Shown: positions 44,856-52,913 of the stretch, one piece after another
Layout: every line of letters begins with the position of its first letter
How positions within the stretch are numbered: the stretch's first letter is position 1
Origin: Ornithinicoccus sp045032955
GTDB taxonomy: Bacteria > Actinomycetota > Actinomycetes > Actinomycetales > Dermatophilaceae
Length of the DNA: 64,000 nucleotides
Reading direction: 5' to 3'
Assembly: GCF_045032955.1 (NCBI RefSeq)
Contig: NZ_JBJFZU010000002.1
Coordinates: 372,001 to 436,000, forward strand
Notes under the pieces: model-generated
What the model was told of the DNA's origin: nothing
Databases searched by the model: none
Seen by the model: the letters and a program-made list of their open reading frames with translations, nothing else
Made by a program: the position numbers and the translations under genes

Positions 44856-45740
44856 GTGCTGGAGCTGGACGAGCTCAGCCGGGCCTACGGCGACCACCTG
44901 GCCGTCGACAGCGTGAGCTTCTCGGTGCCCCAGGGGCGCATGGTGGGCTTCGTCGGCGGCAACGGTGCGGGCAAGACGACGACGATGCGGATGGTCATGG
45001 GGGTGCTGGCCCCGACCTCGGGCCAGGTGCTCTGGGACGGTGCGCCGATCACCCGGGCGGACCGGGTCCGGATCGGCTACATGCCCGAGGAGCGCGGCCT
45101 CTACCCCAAGCAGCCGGTGCTCGCGCAGCTGACCTACCTGGGCCAGCTGCACGGGATGACCCAGGCGCAGGCGCGGGACCGGTCGCAGGACCTGCTCACC
45201 CGCTTCGGCCTCGGCGAACGGCTCAAGAGCAAGGTGGAGACGCTGTCGCTGGGCAACCAGCAGCGCGCCCAGATCATCGCCTCGGTGCTGGGTGAGCCCC
45301 GGATGCTGGTCCTCGACGAGCCGTTCAGCGGCCTCGACCCCGCGGCCGTGGACCAGATGAGCGCCCTGCTGCGCGAGCACACCGCCACCGGCGTCCCCGT
45401 CCTCTTCAGCTCCCACCAGCTGGACCTGGTGGACCGGCTCTGCGACTCCATCGTCGTGCTGCACCAGGGCCGGGTCGTCGCCCAGGGCACCGCCGAGGAG
45501 CTTCGCGCCAACGCCCCGCTGCGCTACCGGCTCACGATGACGGGTGACACCGGGTGGGTCCGGGGCGTGCCGGGGATCGGCATCATCGACCTCGACGGCC
45601 CCAGCGTGCTGCTGGAGCCCGAGGACGAGCACGTGGCGGAACGGCTGCTCGCCGACGCCGTCAGCCGGGGCGGGGTGCGCGAGTTCTCCCGCATCCGTCC
45701 CACCCTGTCCGAGATCTACCGAGAGGTGGCCGTCGCATGA
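44856..45740 (+). CDS. ABC exporter ATPase (NatA-like)
   Basis: 294 residues. The GTG at 44856 is preferred to the one at 44838 because AAGGAGG (44844-44850) precedes it by 5 nt. Walker A GGNGAGKTTT, signature LSLGNQQR (close to LSGGQ), Walker B MLVLDEPFSGLDP, switch His in SSHQLD. The C-terminal 80 residues match the DUF4162 tail of NatA-type exporters. Couples to the ABC-2 permease by an ATGA overlap. Probable Na+ or drug/antimicrobial efflux. Confidence 0.92.
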   Translation: MLELDELSRAYGDHLAVDSVSFSVPQGRMVGFVGGNGAGKTTTMRMVMGVLAPTSGQVLWDGAPITRADRVRIGYMPEERGLYPKQPVLAQLTYLGQLHGMTQAQARDRSQDLLTRFGLGERLKSKVETLSLGNQQRAQIIASVLGEPRMLVLDEPFSGLDPAAVDQMSALLREHTATGVPVLFSSHQLDLVDRLCDSIVVLHQGRVVAQGTAEELRANAPLRYRLTMTGDTGWVRGVPGIGIIDLDGPSVLLEPEDEHVAERLLADAVSRGGVREFSRIRPTLSEIYREVAVA

Positions 45741-46948
45741 GCACCCCCCGTCCCTGGAGCCTGGTCGCCGCCCGCGAGATCCGGGTGAAGCTGACCGACA
45801 AGAACTTCCTCATCGGCACCGTGCTGACGGTGCTGCTCATCCTCGCGGCGATGCTCCTCCCGACGCTCTTCGGCGGCGACGACGGCCCGGGCGAGTATGA
45901 CGTCGCCGTGGTCGACGACACCGCCGCCACCGTGGTGGAGCAGGCGCAGACCGAGGGCGGGGCCGGTGTCCCCGGCCTCGGCGGCTCCGGCGGCGCCGAG
46001 GCCCCCGTGCTCACCCCGCTCACCGTCGCCGACCGGGACGCGGCTGAGACCGCGGTGCTCGACGGCGACGCCGACGCCGCGCTGGTCGGGGAGGCCGGGT
46101 CGTGGGAGATGCTCACCGACGAAGGCGCCCCGATGGAGCTGGAGGCGGCACTCACCGAGACCGTCCGCACCCAGGGCATGCAGGCCAACGCGGAGGCCGC
46201 CGGCACCACCGTGGAGGACCTCACCCAGGGCACCCTGCTGACCGTGACCGACCTGGCCGAGACGCAGGGCGGGGGGGACCCGATCTTCGCCTTCGTCATC
46301 GGGCTGGCCTTCGCCGCGCTGTTCTACATGGCGGCGATCATGTTCGGCATGCAGATCGCCAACAGCGTGGTCGAGGAGAAGCAGTCGCGGATCGTGGAGA
46401 TCCTGGCCGCCAAGATCCCGGTCCGCCAGCTGCTGCTGGGCAAGGTGCTCGGCAACACCGCGCTCGCCTTCGGGCAGATCGCGCTGATCGCCGCGGTGAG
46501 CCTGGTCGGGCTGACCTTCCTGGACCTGGACGTCGCACTGCCCGGCCTGGCCGGGGCGATCGCCTGGTACCTGCCGTTCTTCCTGCTGGGGTTCATCGCC
46601 CTCGCCTGCGTCTGGGCCGCCGCCGGTGCGCTCGCCTCGCGCACCGAGGACCTGCAGACCACGACCATGCCGCTGACGATGGTCCTGGTCATCGTGTTCA
46701 TCGCCGGGATCAACCTGGACGGCGTCTACCAGCGGGTCTTCTCGTTCCTGCCGGTCGCCTCCACCATCATCATGCCGATGCGGCTCGTGGAGGGCGGGGT
46801 CCCGGTGTGGGAGCCGCTGCTGGCGCTGGCGATCGTGGTGGCCTTCTGCGCGCTGACCATCGGCCTGGGTGCGCGGCTCTACGAGCGGGCCCTGCTGCAC
46901 ACCTCGGGCAGCCTGTCCTGGCGCAAGGCGATGACGATGAAGAACTGA
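45737..46948 (+). CDS. ABC-2 type permease (NatB-like)
   Basis: 403 residues; ATG overlaps the ATPase stop. One N-terminal helix, an extracytoplasmic domain of about 150 residues, then five or six helices with NSVVEEKQSRIVEILAAKIPVRQLLLGKVLG, the cytoplasmic motif of NatB/ABC-2 exporters. Forms an exporter with the preceding ATPase; the adjacent two-component system is its likely regulator. Confidence 0.9.
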   Translation: MSTPRPWSLVAAREIRVKLTDKNFLIGTVLTVLLILAAMLLPTLFGGDDGPGEYDVAVVDDTAATVVEQAQTEGGAGVPGLGGSGGAEAPVLTPLTVADRDAAETAVLDGDADAALVGEAGSWEMLTDEGAPMELEAALTETVRTQGMQANAEAAGTTVEDLTQGTLLTVTDLAETQGGGDPIFAFVIGLAFAALFYMAAIMFGMQIANSVVEEKQSRIVEILAAKIPVRQLLLGKVLGNTALAFGQIALIAAVSLVGLTFLDLDVALPGLAGAIAWYLPFFLLGFIALACVWAAAGALASRTEDLQTTTMPLTMVLVIVFIAGINLDGVYQRVFSFLPVASTIIMPMRLVEGGVPVWEPLLALAIVVAFCALTIGLGARLYERALLHTSGSLSWRKAMTMKN

Positions 46949-46984
46949 GGGCCGAGGGGTCGGCGCCGTTCGCGGGGCCACGGA

Positions 46985-46990
46985 TAGGCT
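46985..46990 (+). promoter_or_regulatory. -10 element TAGGCT, leaderless-type start
   Basis: TAGGCT 7 nt before the GTG at 46998. Confidence 0.6.
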
Positions 46991-46997
46991 GCGCGGT

Positions 46998-47837
46998 GTG
47001 AGCAGCATCGACGCCGACCCGACCGCCTCCCCCCTGCTCGTCGCCCTCGACGTCGACGGCACGATCGTGCACCACGACGGGCACCTGGCCGAGCCGGTGC
47101 GGGAGGTGGTGCAGGCGCTCGAGGCGCTGCCGCACGTCACCGTCGTCATCGCGACCGGCCGCTCGGTGCTCTCGACGCTGCCGGTGATGGAGCAGCTCGG
47201 GCTCAACACCGAGGGCCGGCCGACGGTGTGCTCCAACGGTGCGGTGACGGTGGCGGCCACCCCGGGGCAGGGGCAGGGCTTCGAGCTCGTCGACGTGGTC
47301 ACCTTCGACCCGGCCCCGGCGGTGGCGCTGATCCGGACCCACCTGCCCGGAGCGCTGGTCGCGGTCGAGGAGATCGGGGTGGGCTTCAAGGTCAGCACCC
47401 CGTTCCCCGCGGGGGAGCTGTGGGGGGAGGAGATCGTGGTGCCCGTCGAGGAGCTCACCGCCAAGCCGGTCACCCGGGTCACCTTCCGGGAGCCGACCCT
47501 CACCTCCGAGGACTTCGCCGCCCTCATCGAGCGGATCGGCCTGCACGGGGTCTCCTACGCGGTGGGCTACAGCGCCTGGCTGGACCTGGCCCCCGAGGGG
47601 GTCAGCAAGGCCTCCGCGCTGGAGCTGGTGCGGCGCACCCTGGGCGTGCAGCCGCACCGGACGGTCGCCGTAGGTGACCAGCGCAACGACCTGGAGATGC
47701 TGCACTGGGCCGCCGTCGGGTATGCCATGGGCCAGGCGCCACCGGAGGTGCTCCGGGCCGCGGACCGCACCACCGGGACGGTCGAGGAGGACGGCCTGGC
47801 CGAGGCGTTGCGCGAGGTGCTCGACACGATGGTGTGA
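46998..47837 (+). CDS. Cof-type HAD hydrolase
   Basis: 279 residues from a GTG with a leaderless-type -10. HAD motif I LDVDGTIVHHDG, motif II ATGRSVLST, motif III/IV GVSKASALELVRR ... VAVGDQRNDLEML, and a type IIB cap. Cytoplasmic sugar- or cofactor-phosphatase; substrate unknown. Confidence 0.9.
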   Translation: MSSIDADPTASPLLVALDVDGTIVHHDGHLAEPVREVVQALEALPHVTVVIATGRSVLSTLPVMEQLGLNTEGRPTVCSNGAVTVAATPGQGQGFELVDVVTFDPAPAVALIRTHLPGALVAVEEIGVGFKVSTPFPAGELWGEEIVVPVEELTAKPVTRVTFREPTLTSEDFAALIERIGLHGVSYAVGYSAWLDLAPEGVSKASALELVRRTLGVQPHRTVAVGDQRNDLEMLHWAAVGYAMGQAPPEVLRAADRTTGTVEEDGLAEALREVLDTMV

Positions 47838-47860
47838 CCGGGGTGCGCCAGACTGTGGGC

Positions 47861-48682
47861 GTGCCCGACCAGATCACCTCCCCGGCCAACCCGCGCATCA
47901 AGGCGATCGCGGGGCTGCGTCGGCGACGGGCCCGCGAGCAGGAGCGGCGCACCGTCGTCGAGGGCCGCGAGGAGCTCGCCCTGGCCCTGGACTCCGGGGT
48001 CGTCCCCGAGCTGCTGCTGCTCTGCCCAGAGCTGATGGGCGCCGATGCCGACCAGCTGGTCGCCGTGCTCCAGGGGCAGGCGCGGGAGCGGGCGAGCGAG
48101 GTGGTGCTGGCCTCGCGCGGGGCCTTCGAGAAGGCGGCCTACCGGGAGGGGCCGGACGGGGTGCTGGCCGTGGTCCCGACGCTGGACCGGCGCTGCGCGG
48201 ACGTGCTGCCGACCCTGCCGGAGGGCGCCCTGGTGCTGCTCTGCGAGGGGGTGGAGAAGCCCGGCAACCTCGGCGCCATGCTGCGCACGGCCGACGCCGC
48301 CGGGGTGCACGCGGTGCTGGCCGCGGACCCGGTCACCGACTGGGGGAACCCCAACACCGTGCGTGCCTCCAAGGGCACGGTCTTCTCGGTGCCGGTGGCC
48401 GACGACAGCACGAGCACCACCCTGGACGCACTGGCGGCCCGCGGCATACCCGTGGTGGCGGCGACCCCCGACACCGCCACGACGCACACCGAGGTGGACT
48501 ACCGGGGACCGGTCGCGATCGCCGTGGGCACCGAGAAGACCGGGCTCACGGACGAGGTGCTGGAGCGCGCCGAGCACCGGGTGCGCATCCCGATGGTCGG
48601 GCGTGCGAACTCCCTCAACGTGTCCACCTCGGCCGCGATCATCGTCTACGAGGCGGTGCGCCAGCGCGGCGGAGGTCAGTGA
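47861..48682 (+). CDS. RNA methyltransferase, SpoU/TrmH family
   Basis: 273 residues from the GTG at 47861; a GTG at 47834 overlapping the HAD stop would add nine residues. Substrate-binding N-terminus (ITSPANPRIKAIAGLRRRR, VVEGREEL) and a SPOUT knot: LLCEGVEKPGNLGAMLRTADAAG, GTEKTGLT, IPMVGRANSLNVSTSAAI. Methylates 2'-OH of rRNA or tRNA with SAM. A weak -10 (CAGACT) lies 6 nt before the chosen start. Confidence 0.9.
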   Translation: MPDQITSPANPRIKAIAGLRRRRAREQERRTVVEGREELALALDSGVVPELLLLCPELMGADADQLVAVLQGQARERASEVVLASRGAFEKAAYREGPDGVLAVVPTLDRRCADVLPTLPEGALVLLCEGVEKPGNLGAMLRTADAAGVHAVLAADPVTDWGNPNTVRASKGTVFSVPVADDSTSTTLDALAARGIPVVAATPDTATTHTEVDYRGPVAIAVGTEKTGLTDEVLERAEHRVRIPMVGRANSLNVSTSAAIIVYEAVRQRGGGQ

Positions 48683-48717
48683 CCGGCCAGAAACGTGGGT
48701 GTGCCACGATGAGCGCC

Positions 48718-49365
48718 ATGCGGATCGACCATGTGAGTTATGCAGCAGGACCGGACGGACTGCAGGCCACCGCAGCGCGGCTGGCCGACCAGCTGGAGAT
48801 CACCCCCCACGACGGCGGGGTGCACCCGCGCTTCGGGACCCGCAACGTCATCCTCCCGCTGGCCGACGACCGGTTCGTCGAGGTGGTGGAGGTGCTCGAC
48901 CACCCCGCCTCCGACAAGGCGCCCTTCGGTCAGGCGGTCCGGGCCCGGTCCTCCCGCGGGGGCGGGTGGATGGCCTGGGTGGTGGCCGTCGACGACCTGA
49001 GCGTGGTCGAGGAGCGGCTCGGCCGACCCTCCGTGGAGGGCAACCGGCACACCCCCGAGGGGGTGCAGCTGCAGTGGCGCCAGATCGGCGTGAAGGACAT
49101 CATCGACCAGGGCAACCTGCCGTTCTTCCTGCGCTGGGAGTCCCCGATGGAGCAGCACCCGTCGCGCCTCGCGGAGACCGGCACCCGGCTGACCGGCCTG
49201 ACCATCGGCGGCGACTTCCCGAAGGTGCGGGAGTGGCTGGGGATCACCGACGCGCCCCGTGGCTCGTTCGAGAGCTCGATCGAGTTCGGCTTCATCGAGG
49301 ACGACGACGAGGCCTGCCTGCGCGAGGTCTCCTTCGAGACGTCCAAGGGCGTCGTCACCCTCTGA
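48718..49365 (+). CDS. VOC (glyoxalase-like) family protein
   Basis: 215 residues from ATG 48718 (an in-frame ATG at 48709 adds three). Begins MRIDHVSYAAGPDGLQATA and carries PHDGGVHPRFGTRNVILPLADDRFVEVVEVLDHP, a pattern shared with a widespread actinobacterial VOC/glyoxalase_3-like protein. Two betaalphabetabetabeta-like halves. Enzymatic role unknown. Ends just before a tandem repeat and the convergent copA gene. Confidence 0.82.
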   Translation: MRIDHVSYAAGPDGLQATAARLADQLEITPHDGGVHPRFGTRNVILPLADDRFVEVVEVLDHPASDKAPFGQAVRARSSRGGGWMAWVVAVDDLSVVEERLGRPSVEGNRHTPEGVQLQWRQIGVKDIIDQGNLPFFLRWESPMEQHPSRLAETGTRLTGLTIGGDFPKVREWLGITDAPRGSFESSIEFGFIEDDDEACLREVSFETSKGVVTL

Positions 49366-49376
49366 CCGACCCCCCA

Positions 49377-49440
49377 CCCGACCGGGCGTCGCCCGTGGTT
49401 GCCCTCAATCCGACCGGGCGTCGCCTGTGTCTGCTCAGTC
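49377..49440 (+). repeat. 32-bp tandem-dimer repeat, copy 2
   Basis: Two 32-bp units with identical cores GACCGGGCGTCGCC at 49380 and 49412 followed by YGTG. It fills the gap between the convergent VOC and copA genes and reaches the copA stop codon. Same family as 29884-29947. Confidence 0.7.
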
Positions 49441-51627
49441 GGCCCGGTATGCCCGTAGCCGCAGGCTGTTCAGCACCACCAGCACCGACGAGGCCGCCAT
49501 CGCACCGCCCGCGATCAGCGGCGTGAGCAGCCCGAAGGCCGCCAGCGGGATCGCCAGCGTGTTGTAGCTGAACGCCCACACCAGGTTCTCCTGGATGATC
49601 CGCAGGGTCTTGCGGGACAGCCCGATCGCGTCGGCGACGGCCTCCACGTCCGAGCGCATGAGCACGATGTCCGCGGACTCCGCGGCCACGTCGGTGCCGG
49701 TGCCCATCGCCATACCCAGGTCGGCCTGTGCCAGGGCGGCCGCGTCGTTGACGCCGTCACCGACCATCGCGACGACCTTGCCCTGCATCTGCAGGTCACG
49801 GACGTGCGCGTACTTGTCCTGCGGGAGCACCCCGGCACGGACCCGGTCGCCGTGGATGCCGACCTGCTCGGCGACGGCCGCGGCGACCCGGGGGTTGTCC
49901 CCGGTCAGCAGGTGCGGGGTCAGACCGAGCTCGACGAGCCGCGCGACGGCCCGACGGCTGGACTCGCGGGGGGTGTCGGCGACGGTGATCGCCGCCTGCG
50001 CGGCGCCACCCCAGCCGACGAGCACGGTGGTCCCGGTGCTCGCGTCCATGGCCTCGTGCAGCTCCTCGGGGACGTCCTCGAAGAGGTTCGGCCGACCGAC
50101 GGTGACCTCGGTGCCGTTGACCAGGGCACGGACGCCCTCGCCGGGCAGGTTGGTGAAGGCCGTGGTCCGGGCCAGCTCCACCCCGCGCTCCCGGGCGCCG
50201 GCCACGATCGCGTCACCCACCGGGTGCTCGCTGTTCGACTCGACGCTGGCCGCCGCCTTGAGCGCGGCGTGCGGGGGCAGCGACCCGGCGGTGACGACAT
50301 CGGTGAGCACCGGGCGACCGGTGGTCAGGGTGCCGGTCTTGTCGAGCACGACGGTGTCGACGCGGCGGGTGGACTCCAGCACCTGCGGTCCCCGGATGAG
50401 GATGCCGAGCTGGGCGCCGCGGCCGGTGCCGGTGAGCAGCGCGGTCGGGGTCGCCAGACCCAGGGCGCACGGGCAGGCGATGATGAGCACCGCCACCGCC
50501 GGCGCCAACGCCTCGGTGAAGGTATGCCCGGTCACCAGCCACGCCAGGATGGTCACCGCGGCGATCACCAGCACGGTCGGCACGAAGACCGCGGAGACCC
50601 GGTCGGCCAGCCGCTGCACGGGGGCCTTGCCGGTCTGGGCCTGCTCGACGAGCTCGGTGATCCGGGCCAGGGTGGTCTCGCTGCCGACCCGGGTGGCCTG
50701 CACCACGAGGCGGCCGTGGCCGTTGAGGGTGGCCCCGGTGACCTGGTCGCGGGGTCTGACCTCGACCGGCACCGACTCGCCGGTGACCATCGAGGCGTCG
50801 ATGGTGGACCGGCCGGTGAGCACGACACCGTCGGTGGCGACCTTCTCGCCCGGGCGGACGATGAAGCGGGTGCCGACCTCGAGGTCGCTGACCGGGAGGC
50901 GGTGCTCGGTCCAGGCGCCGCTGGCGCTCTCGTGCCGCAGCACCGCGACGTCCTTGGCGCCGAGCTGCATCAGGGACGAGAGCGCGGAGCGGCCCTCGTT
51001 CTTGGCGCGGGCCTCGATGAAGCGGCCGATGAGCAGGAAGGCGGTCACCACGGCGGCGGTCTCGAAGTAGAGGTCGTGGGTGAAGCCGGTGAGCAGCGCC
51101 ACCACCGACCAGCCGAAGGCGGCGGTGATGCCGACCGAGACCAGGGTGTCCATCGTCGACGCGCCGTGCCGGGCGTTCACCGCGGCGGCCCGGTGGAAGG
51201 GCCAGGCGGCCCAGAAGTAGACGGGCGCGGTGAGCACCAGCTGGAGCCAGTGCCCGGCCATCCCCAGGGCGTCCCGGACCGGCGGCACCATGTGGATCAG
51301 CACCACCAGCAGGGCGAGCACGCTGGCCACGGTCATCCGGCGGCGCAGCGAGTCGTCGGCGACCACGTCGTGCGTCATCTCCGGTCCGCCGCTGTGCCGG
51401 TCGCCCAGCTCGGTCGCGCCGTAGCCGGTCTTCTCCACGGTGGCGACGATGTCGCTCACGGACAGGGCGGAGGGGAAGCTGACGCTGGCCTTCTCGGTGG
51501 CGAGGTTGACGCTGGCGCTGACCCCGTCCAGCTTGTTGAGCTTGCGCTCGATCCTGGCCGAGCACGACGCGCAGGTCATCCCGCTGATGGCCAGGTCGAC
51601 GTGCTGGTCGGTGGTGCCGGTGCTCAT
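49435..51627 (-). CDS. copA: Copper-exporting P1B-type ATPase
   Basis: 730 residues. One N-terminal heavy-metal domain (ISGMTCASC, Cys20/Cys22 region), eight membrane helices, the Cys385-Pro-Cys387 ion site, phosphorylation Asp429 in DKTGT, the SEHP loop, TGD and GDGVNDAAALAQ. NTLAIPLAA and MAASSVLVVLNSLRL in the last helices fit Cu(I) specificity. Exports Cu+ to the outside. Third gene of the csoR-copZ-copA operon. Confidence 0.96.
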   Translation of the reverse strand: MSTGTTDQHVDLAISGMTCASCSARIERKLNKLDGVSASVNLATEKASVSFPSALSVSDIVATVEKTGYGATELGDRHSGGPEMTHDVVADDSLRRRMTVASVLALLVVLIHMVPPVRDALGMAGHWLQLVLTAPVYFWAAWPFHRAAAVNARHGASTMDTLVSVGITAAFGWSVVALLTGFTHDLYFETAAVVTAFLLIGRFIEARAKNEGRSALSSLMQLGAKDVAVLRHESASGAWTEHRLPVSDLEVGTRFIVRPGEKVATDGVVLTGRSTIDASMVTGESVPVEVRPRDQVTGATLNGHGRLVVQATRVGSETTLARITELVEQAQTGKAPVQRLADRVSAVFVPTVLVIAAVTILAWLVTGHTFTEALAPAVAVLIIACPCALGLATPTALLTGTGRGAQLGILIRGPQVLESTRRVDTVVLDKTGTLTTGRPVLTDVVTAGSLPPHAALKAAASVESNSEHPVGDAIVAGARERGVELARTTAFTNLPGEGVRALVNGTEVTVGRPNLFEDVPEELHEAMDASTGTTVLVGWGGAAQAAITVADTPRESSRRAVARLVELGLTPHLLTGDNPRVAAAVAEQVGIHGDRVRAGVLPQDKYAHVRDLQMQGKVVAMVGDGVNDAAALAQADLGMAMGTGTDVAAESADIVLMRSDVEAVADAIGLSRKTLRIIQENLVWAFSYNTLAIPLAAFGLLTPLIAGGAMAASSVLVVLNSLRLRAYRAD

Positions 51628-51659
51628 CGGCGCTCCTTGCGTGCGAGTGGTCGGGAAGA

Positions 51660-51878
51660 TCAGAGGGTGGCCGAGTAGCCGGCCTCCTCGACGGCGGCGC
51701 GCACGGCGTCCGGGTCGAGGGGCTGGGTGGAGTCGATGGCGACCTCGGTGTCGCCACCCTTCACCAGGTTGTCGATCCGGACCTGGCCGACGCCGTCCAG
51801 CGCGGTCAGCTCCTCGGTGACGGCCGAGGTGCAGTGGCCGCAGGTCATTCCGCTGACGGTGATGGTGGTGGTCTGCAT
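51660..51878 (-). CDS. copZ: Copper chaperone, heavy-metal-associated domain
   Basis: 72 residues: a single ferredoxin-like HMA domain with VSGMTCGHCTSAVTEEL (C-x2-C). Carries Cu(I) in the cytoplasm and passes it to CopA or CsoR. Lies 41 bp after csoR and 32 bp before copA in the same direction. Confidence 0.95.
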   Translation of the reverse strand: MQTTTITVSGMTCGHCTSAVTEELTALDGVGQVRIDNLVKGGDTEVAIDSTQPLDPDAVRAAVEEAGYSATL

Positions 51879-51919
51879 GTGGGGGTTCTCCTCTGGGTCG
51901 GGGCGGGTATGCCGGTGGC

Positions 51920-52207
51920 TCAGCTGCGCACGAGGCGGGCGATGGCCTGGGAGGCCTCGCGGACCTTGACGTCCTTGGCCTCCTCGGACTCGCCGGCGGC
52001 CTCGACCACGCAGTGGCTGATGTGGTCCTCGAGCAGGCCCAGGCTGACCGCCTGAAGGGCCTTGGTGGCGGCGCTGACCTGGGTCAGCACGTCGATGCAG
52101 TAGGTGTCGTCCTCGACCATCCGGGCGATGCCGCGCACCTGGCCCTCGACACGCCGCAGGCGCTTGAGATAGTCGTCCTTGGATCCGGAGTATCCGTTCA
52201 CAGCCAT
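51920..52207 (-). CDS. csoR: Copper-sensing repressor CsoR
   Basis: 95 residues from the ATG at 52207. All-helical CsoR/RcnR fold, beginning KDDYLKRLRRVEGQVRGIARMVEDDTYCIDVL; ligands Cys (TYC), His and Cys (LEDHISHCV) follow the Cu(I)-type C-H-C pattern. Represses its operon until Cu(I) binds. A matching operator overlaps its -10 box. Confidence 0.95.
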   Translation of the reverse strand: MAVNGYSGSKDDYLKRLRRVEGQVRGIARMVEDDTYCIDVLTQVSAATKALQAVSLGLLEDHISHCVVEAAGESEEAKDVKVREASQAIARLVRS

Positions 52208-52213
52208 GCCAAC

Positions 52214-52233
52214 AGCATACCCCCCAAGGGTAT
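52214..52233 (-). promoter_or_regulatory. CsoR operator overlapping a leaderless promoter
   Basis: ATACCC-CCCAA-GGGTAT (52217-52233), perfect 6-bp arms, is the classic CsoR box. On the minus strand TATGCT (52219-52214) forms a -10 that lies 6 nt before the csoR ATG, so bound CsoR would cover the promoter directly. Confidence 0.8.
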
Positions 52234-52272
52234 TCCGACCGACCAGGCCCCGGGGTCCGCGGCGGGTGGGCC

Positions 52273-52680
52273 TCAGGCCAGGACGGTGGCCAGCTCGGTC
52301 CATCCGGTCGCCCGCACGTAGGGCCCGGCGGCCCGGGTGAGTTCGCTGCCGTCGGTGACGAGGACGTCCGCCTGCAGCGTGGCAACCGCGACGTACTCGG
52401 CGAGGTGGGTGTCGGGAAGGCCGAGCTCGGTCGCGATGCGCCAGGCCACCCGGCGAGAGACCCGGTCGGCGAGGAGGCGCATCGTGAGGGAGGCGCTTCG
52501 GTCGAGCAGCTCCAGCGCGGCCCTCTCCTCGAGCTCGCCGCTGCGCACCTGCCCGTAGAGCAGGGACAGCAGGTCCGACCGCAGGGAGCCGGGCCCGACC
52601 AGCTGGTGCTCGGCGCCCAGGGTGGCGCCGTCCTGGGCGAGCCGCAAGGCCACCGGGGCGTCGATCGCGAAACGCGTCAT
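52273..52680 (-). CDS. Orphan PIN-domain (VapC-like) protein
   Basis: 135 residues. PIN features: RFAIDAPVAL (first Asp at residue 7), a central helical block, and a final TDGSELTRAA with Asp about residue 110. Middle acidic residues are partly replaced (DTHLAEYVAV), so catalytic competence is uncertain. VapC toxins are RNases and normally sit behind a VapB gene; no antitoxin ORF precedes this one. Leaderless promoter TAATCT. Confidence 0.7.
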   Translation of the reverse strand: MTRFAIDAPVALRLAQDGATLGAEHQLVGPGSLRSDLLSLLYGQVRSGELEERAALELLDRSASLTMRLLADRVSRRVAWRIATELGLPDTHLAEYVAVATLQADVLVTDGSELTRAAGPYVRATGWTELATVLA

Positions 52681-52687
52681 GTTACTC

Positions 52688-52693
52688 AGATTA
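52688..52693 (-). promoter_or_regulatory. -10 element TAATCT, leaderless-type start
   Basis: TAATCT on the minus strand 7 nt before the ATG at 52680. Confidence 0.6.
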
Positions 52694-52712
52694 GGCGAGC
52701 CAAGGGGAAAAG

Positions 52713-52718
52713 TAGGAT
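52713..52718 (+). promoter_or_regulatory. -10 element TAGGAT, leaderless-type start
   Basis: TAGGAT 6 nt before the ATG at 52725; faces away from the PIN promoter across 19 bp. Confidence 0.55.
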
Positions 52719-52724
52719 CTGCGG

Positions 52725-52913
52725 ATGGCTCGAGAAGGCGCGTCCTGGCACATCGAAAATCCCATGCCGGGCAAGATCATTGTGTTGTGGCGGTTTGTCT
52801 TGGCTGGATGGGTCTTCTTCCTGGTGCTCCGGGTCTGGGCCGTCCAGCGTGACGACAGGCACCGGCGCAGCTTCGGGGTCACGGGGTCAGGAGGTCACGG
52901 ATCCTGCCGATGA
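52725..52913 (+). CDS. Small single-helix membrane protein
   Basis: 62 residues with one hydrophobic helix (KIIVLWRFVLAGWVFFLVLRVWAV) and a basic tail. It is supported by the leaderless-type -10 at 52713 and by a lower GC content than its neighbours. Its last 35 bp overlap the end of the CWB2 gene on the other strand. Family not recognised. Confidence 0.5.
   Translation: MAREGASWHIENPMPGKIIVLWRFVLAGWVFFLVLRVWAVQRDDRHRRSFGVTGSGGHGSCR

Noticed and set aside
49377..49440. Possible CRISPR array
   Set aside because: Only two directly abutting units with no spacers and no cas genes.
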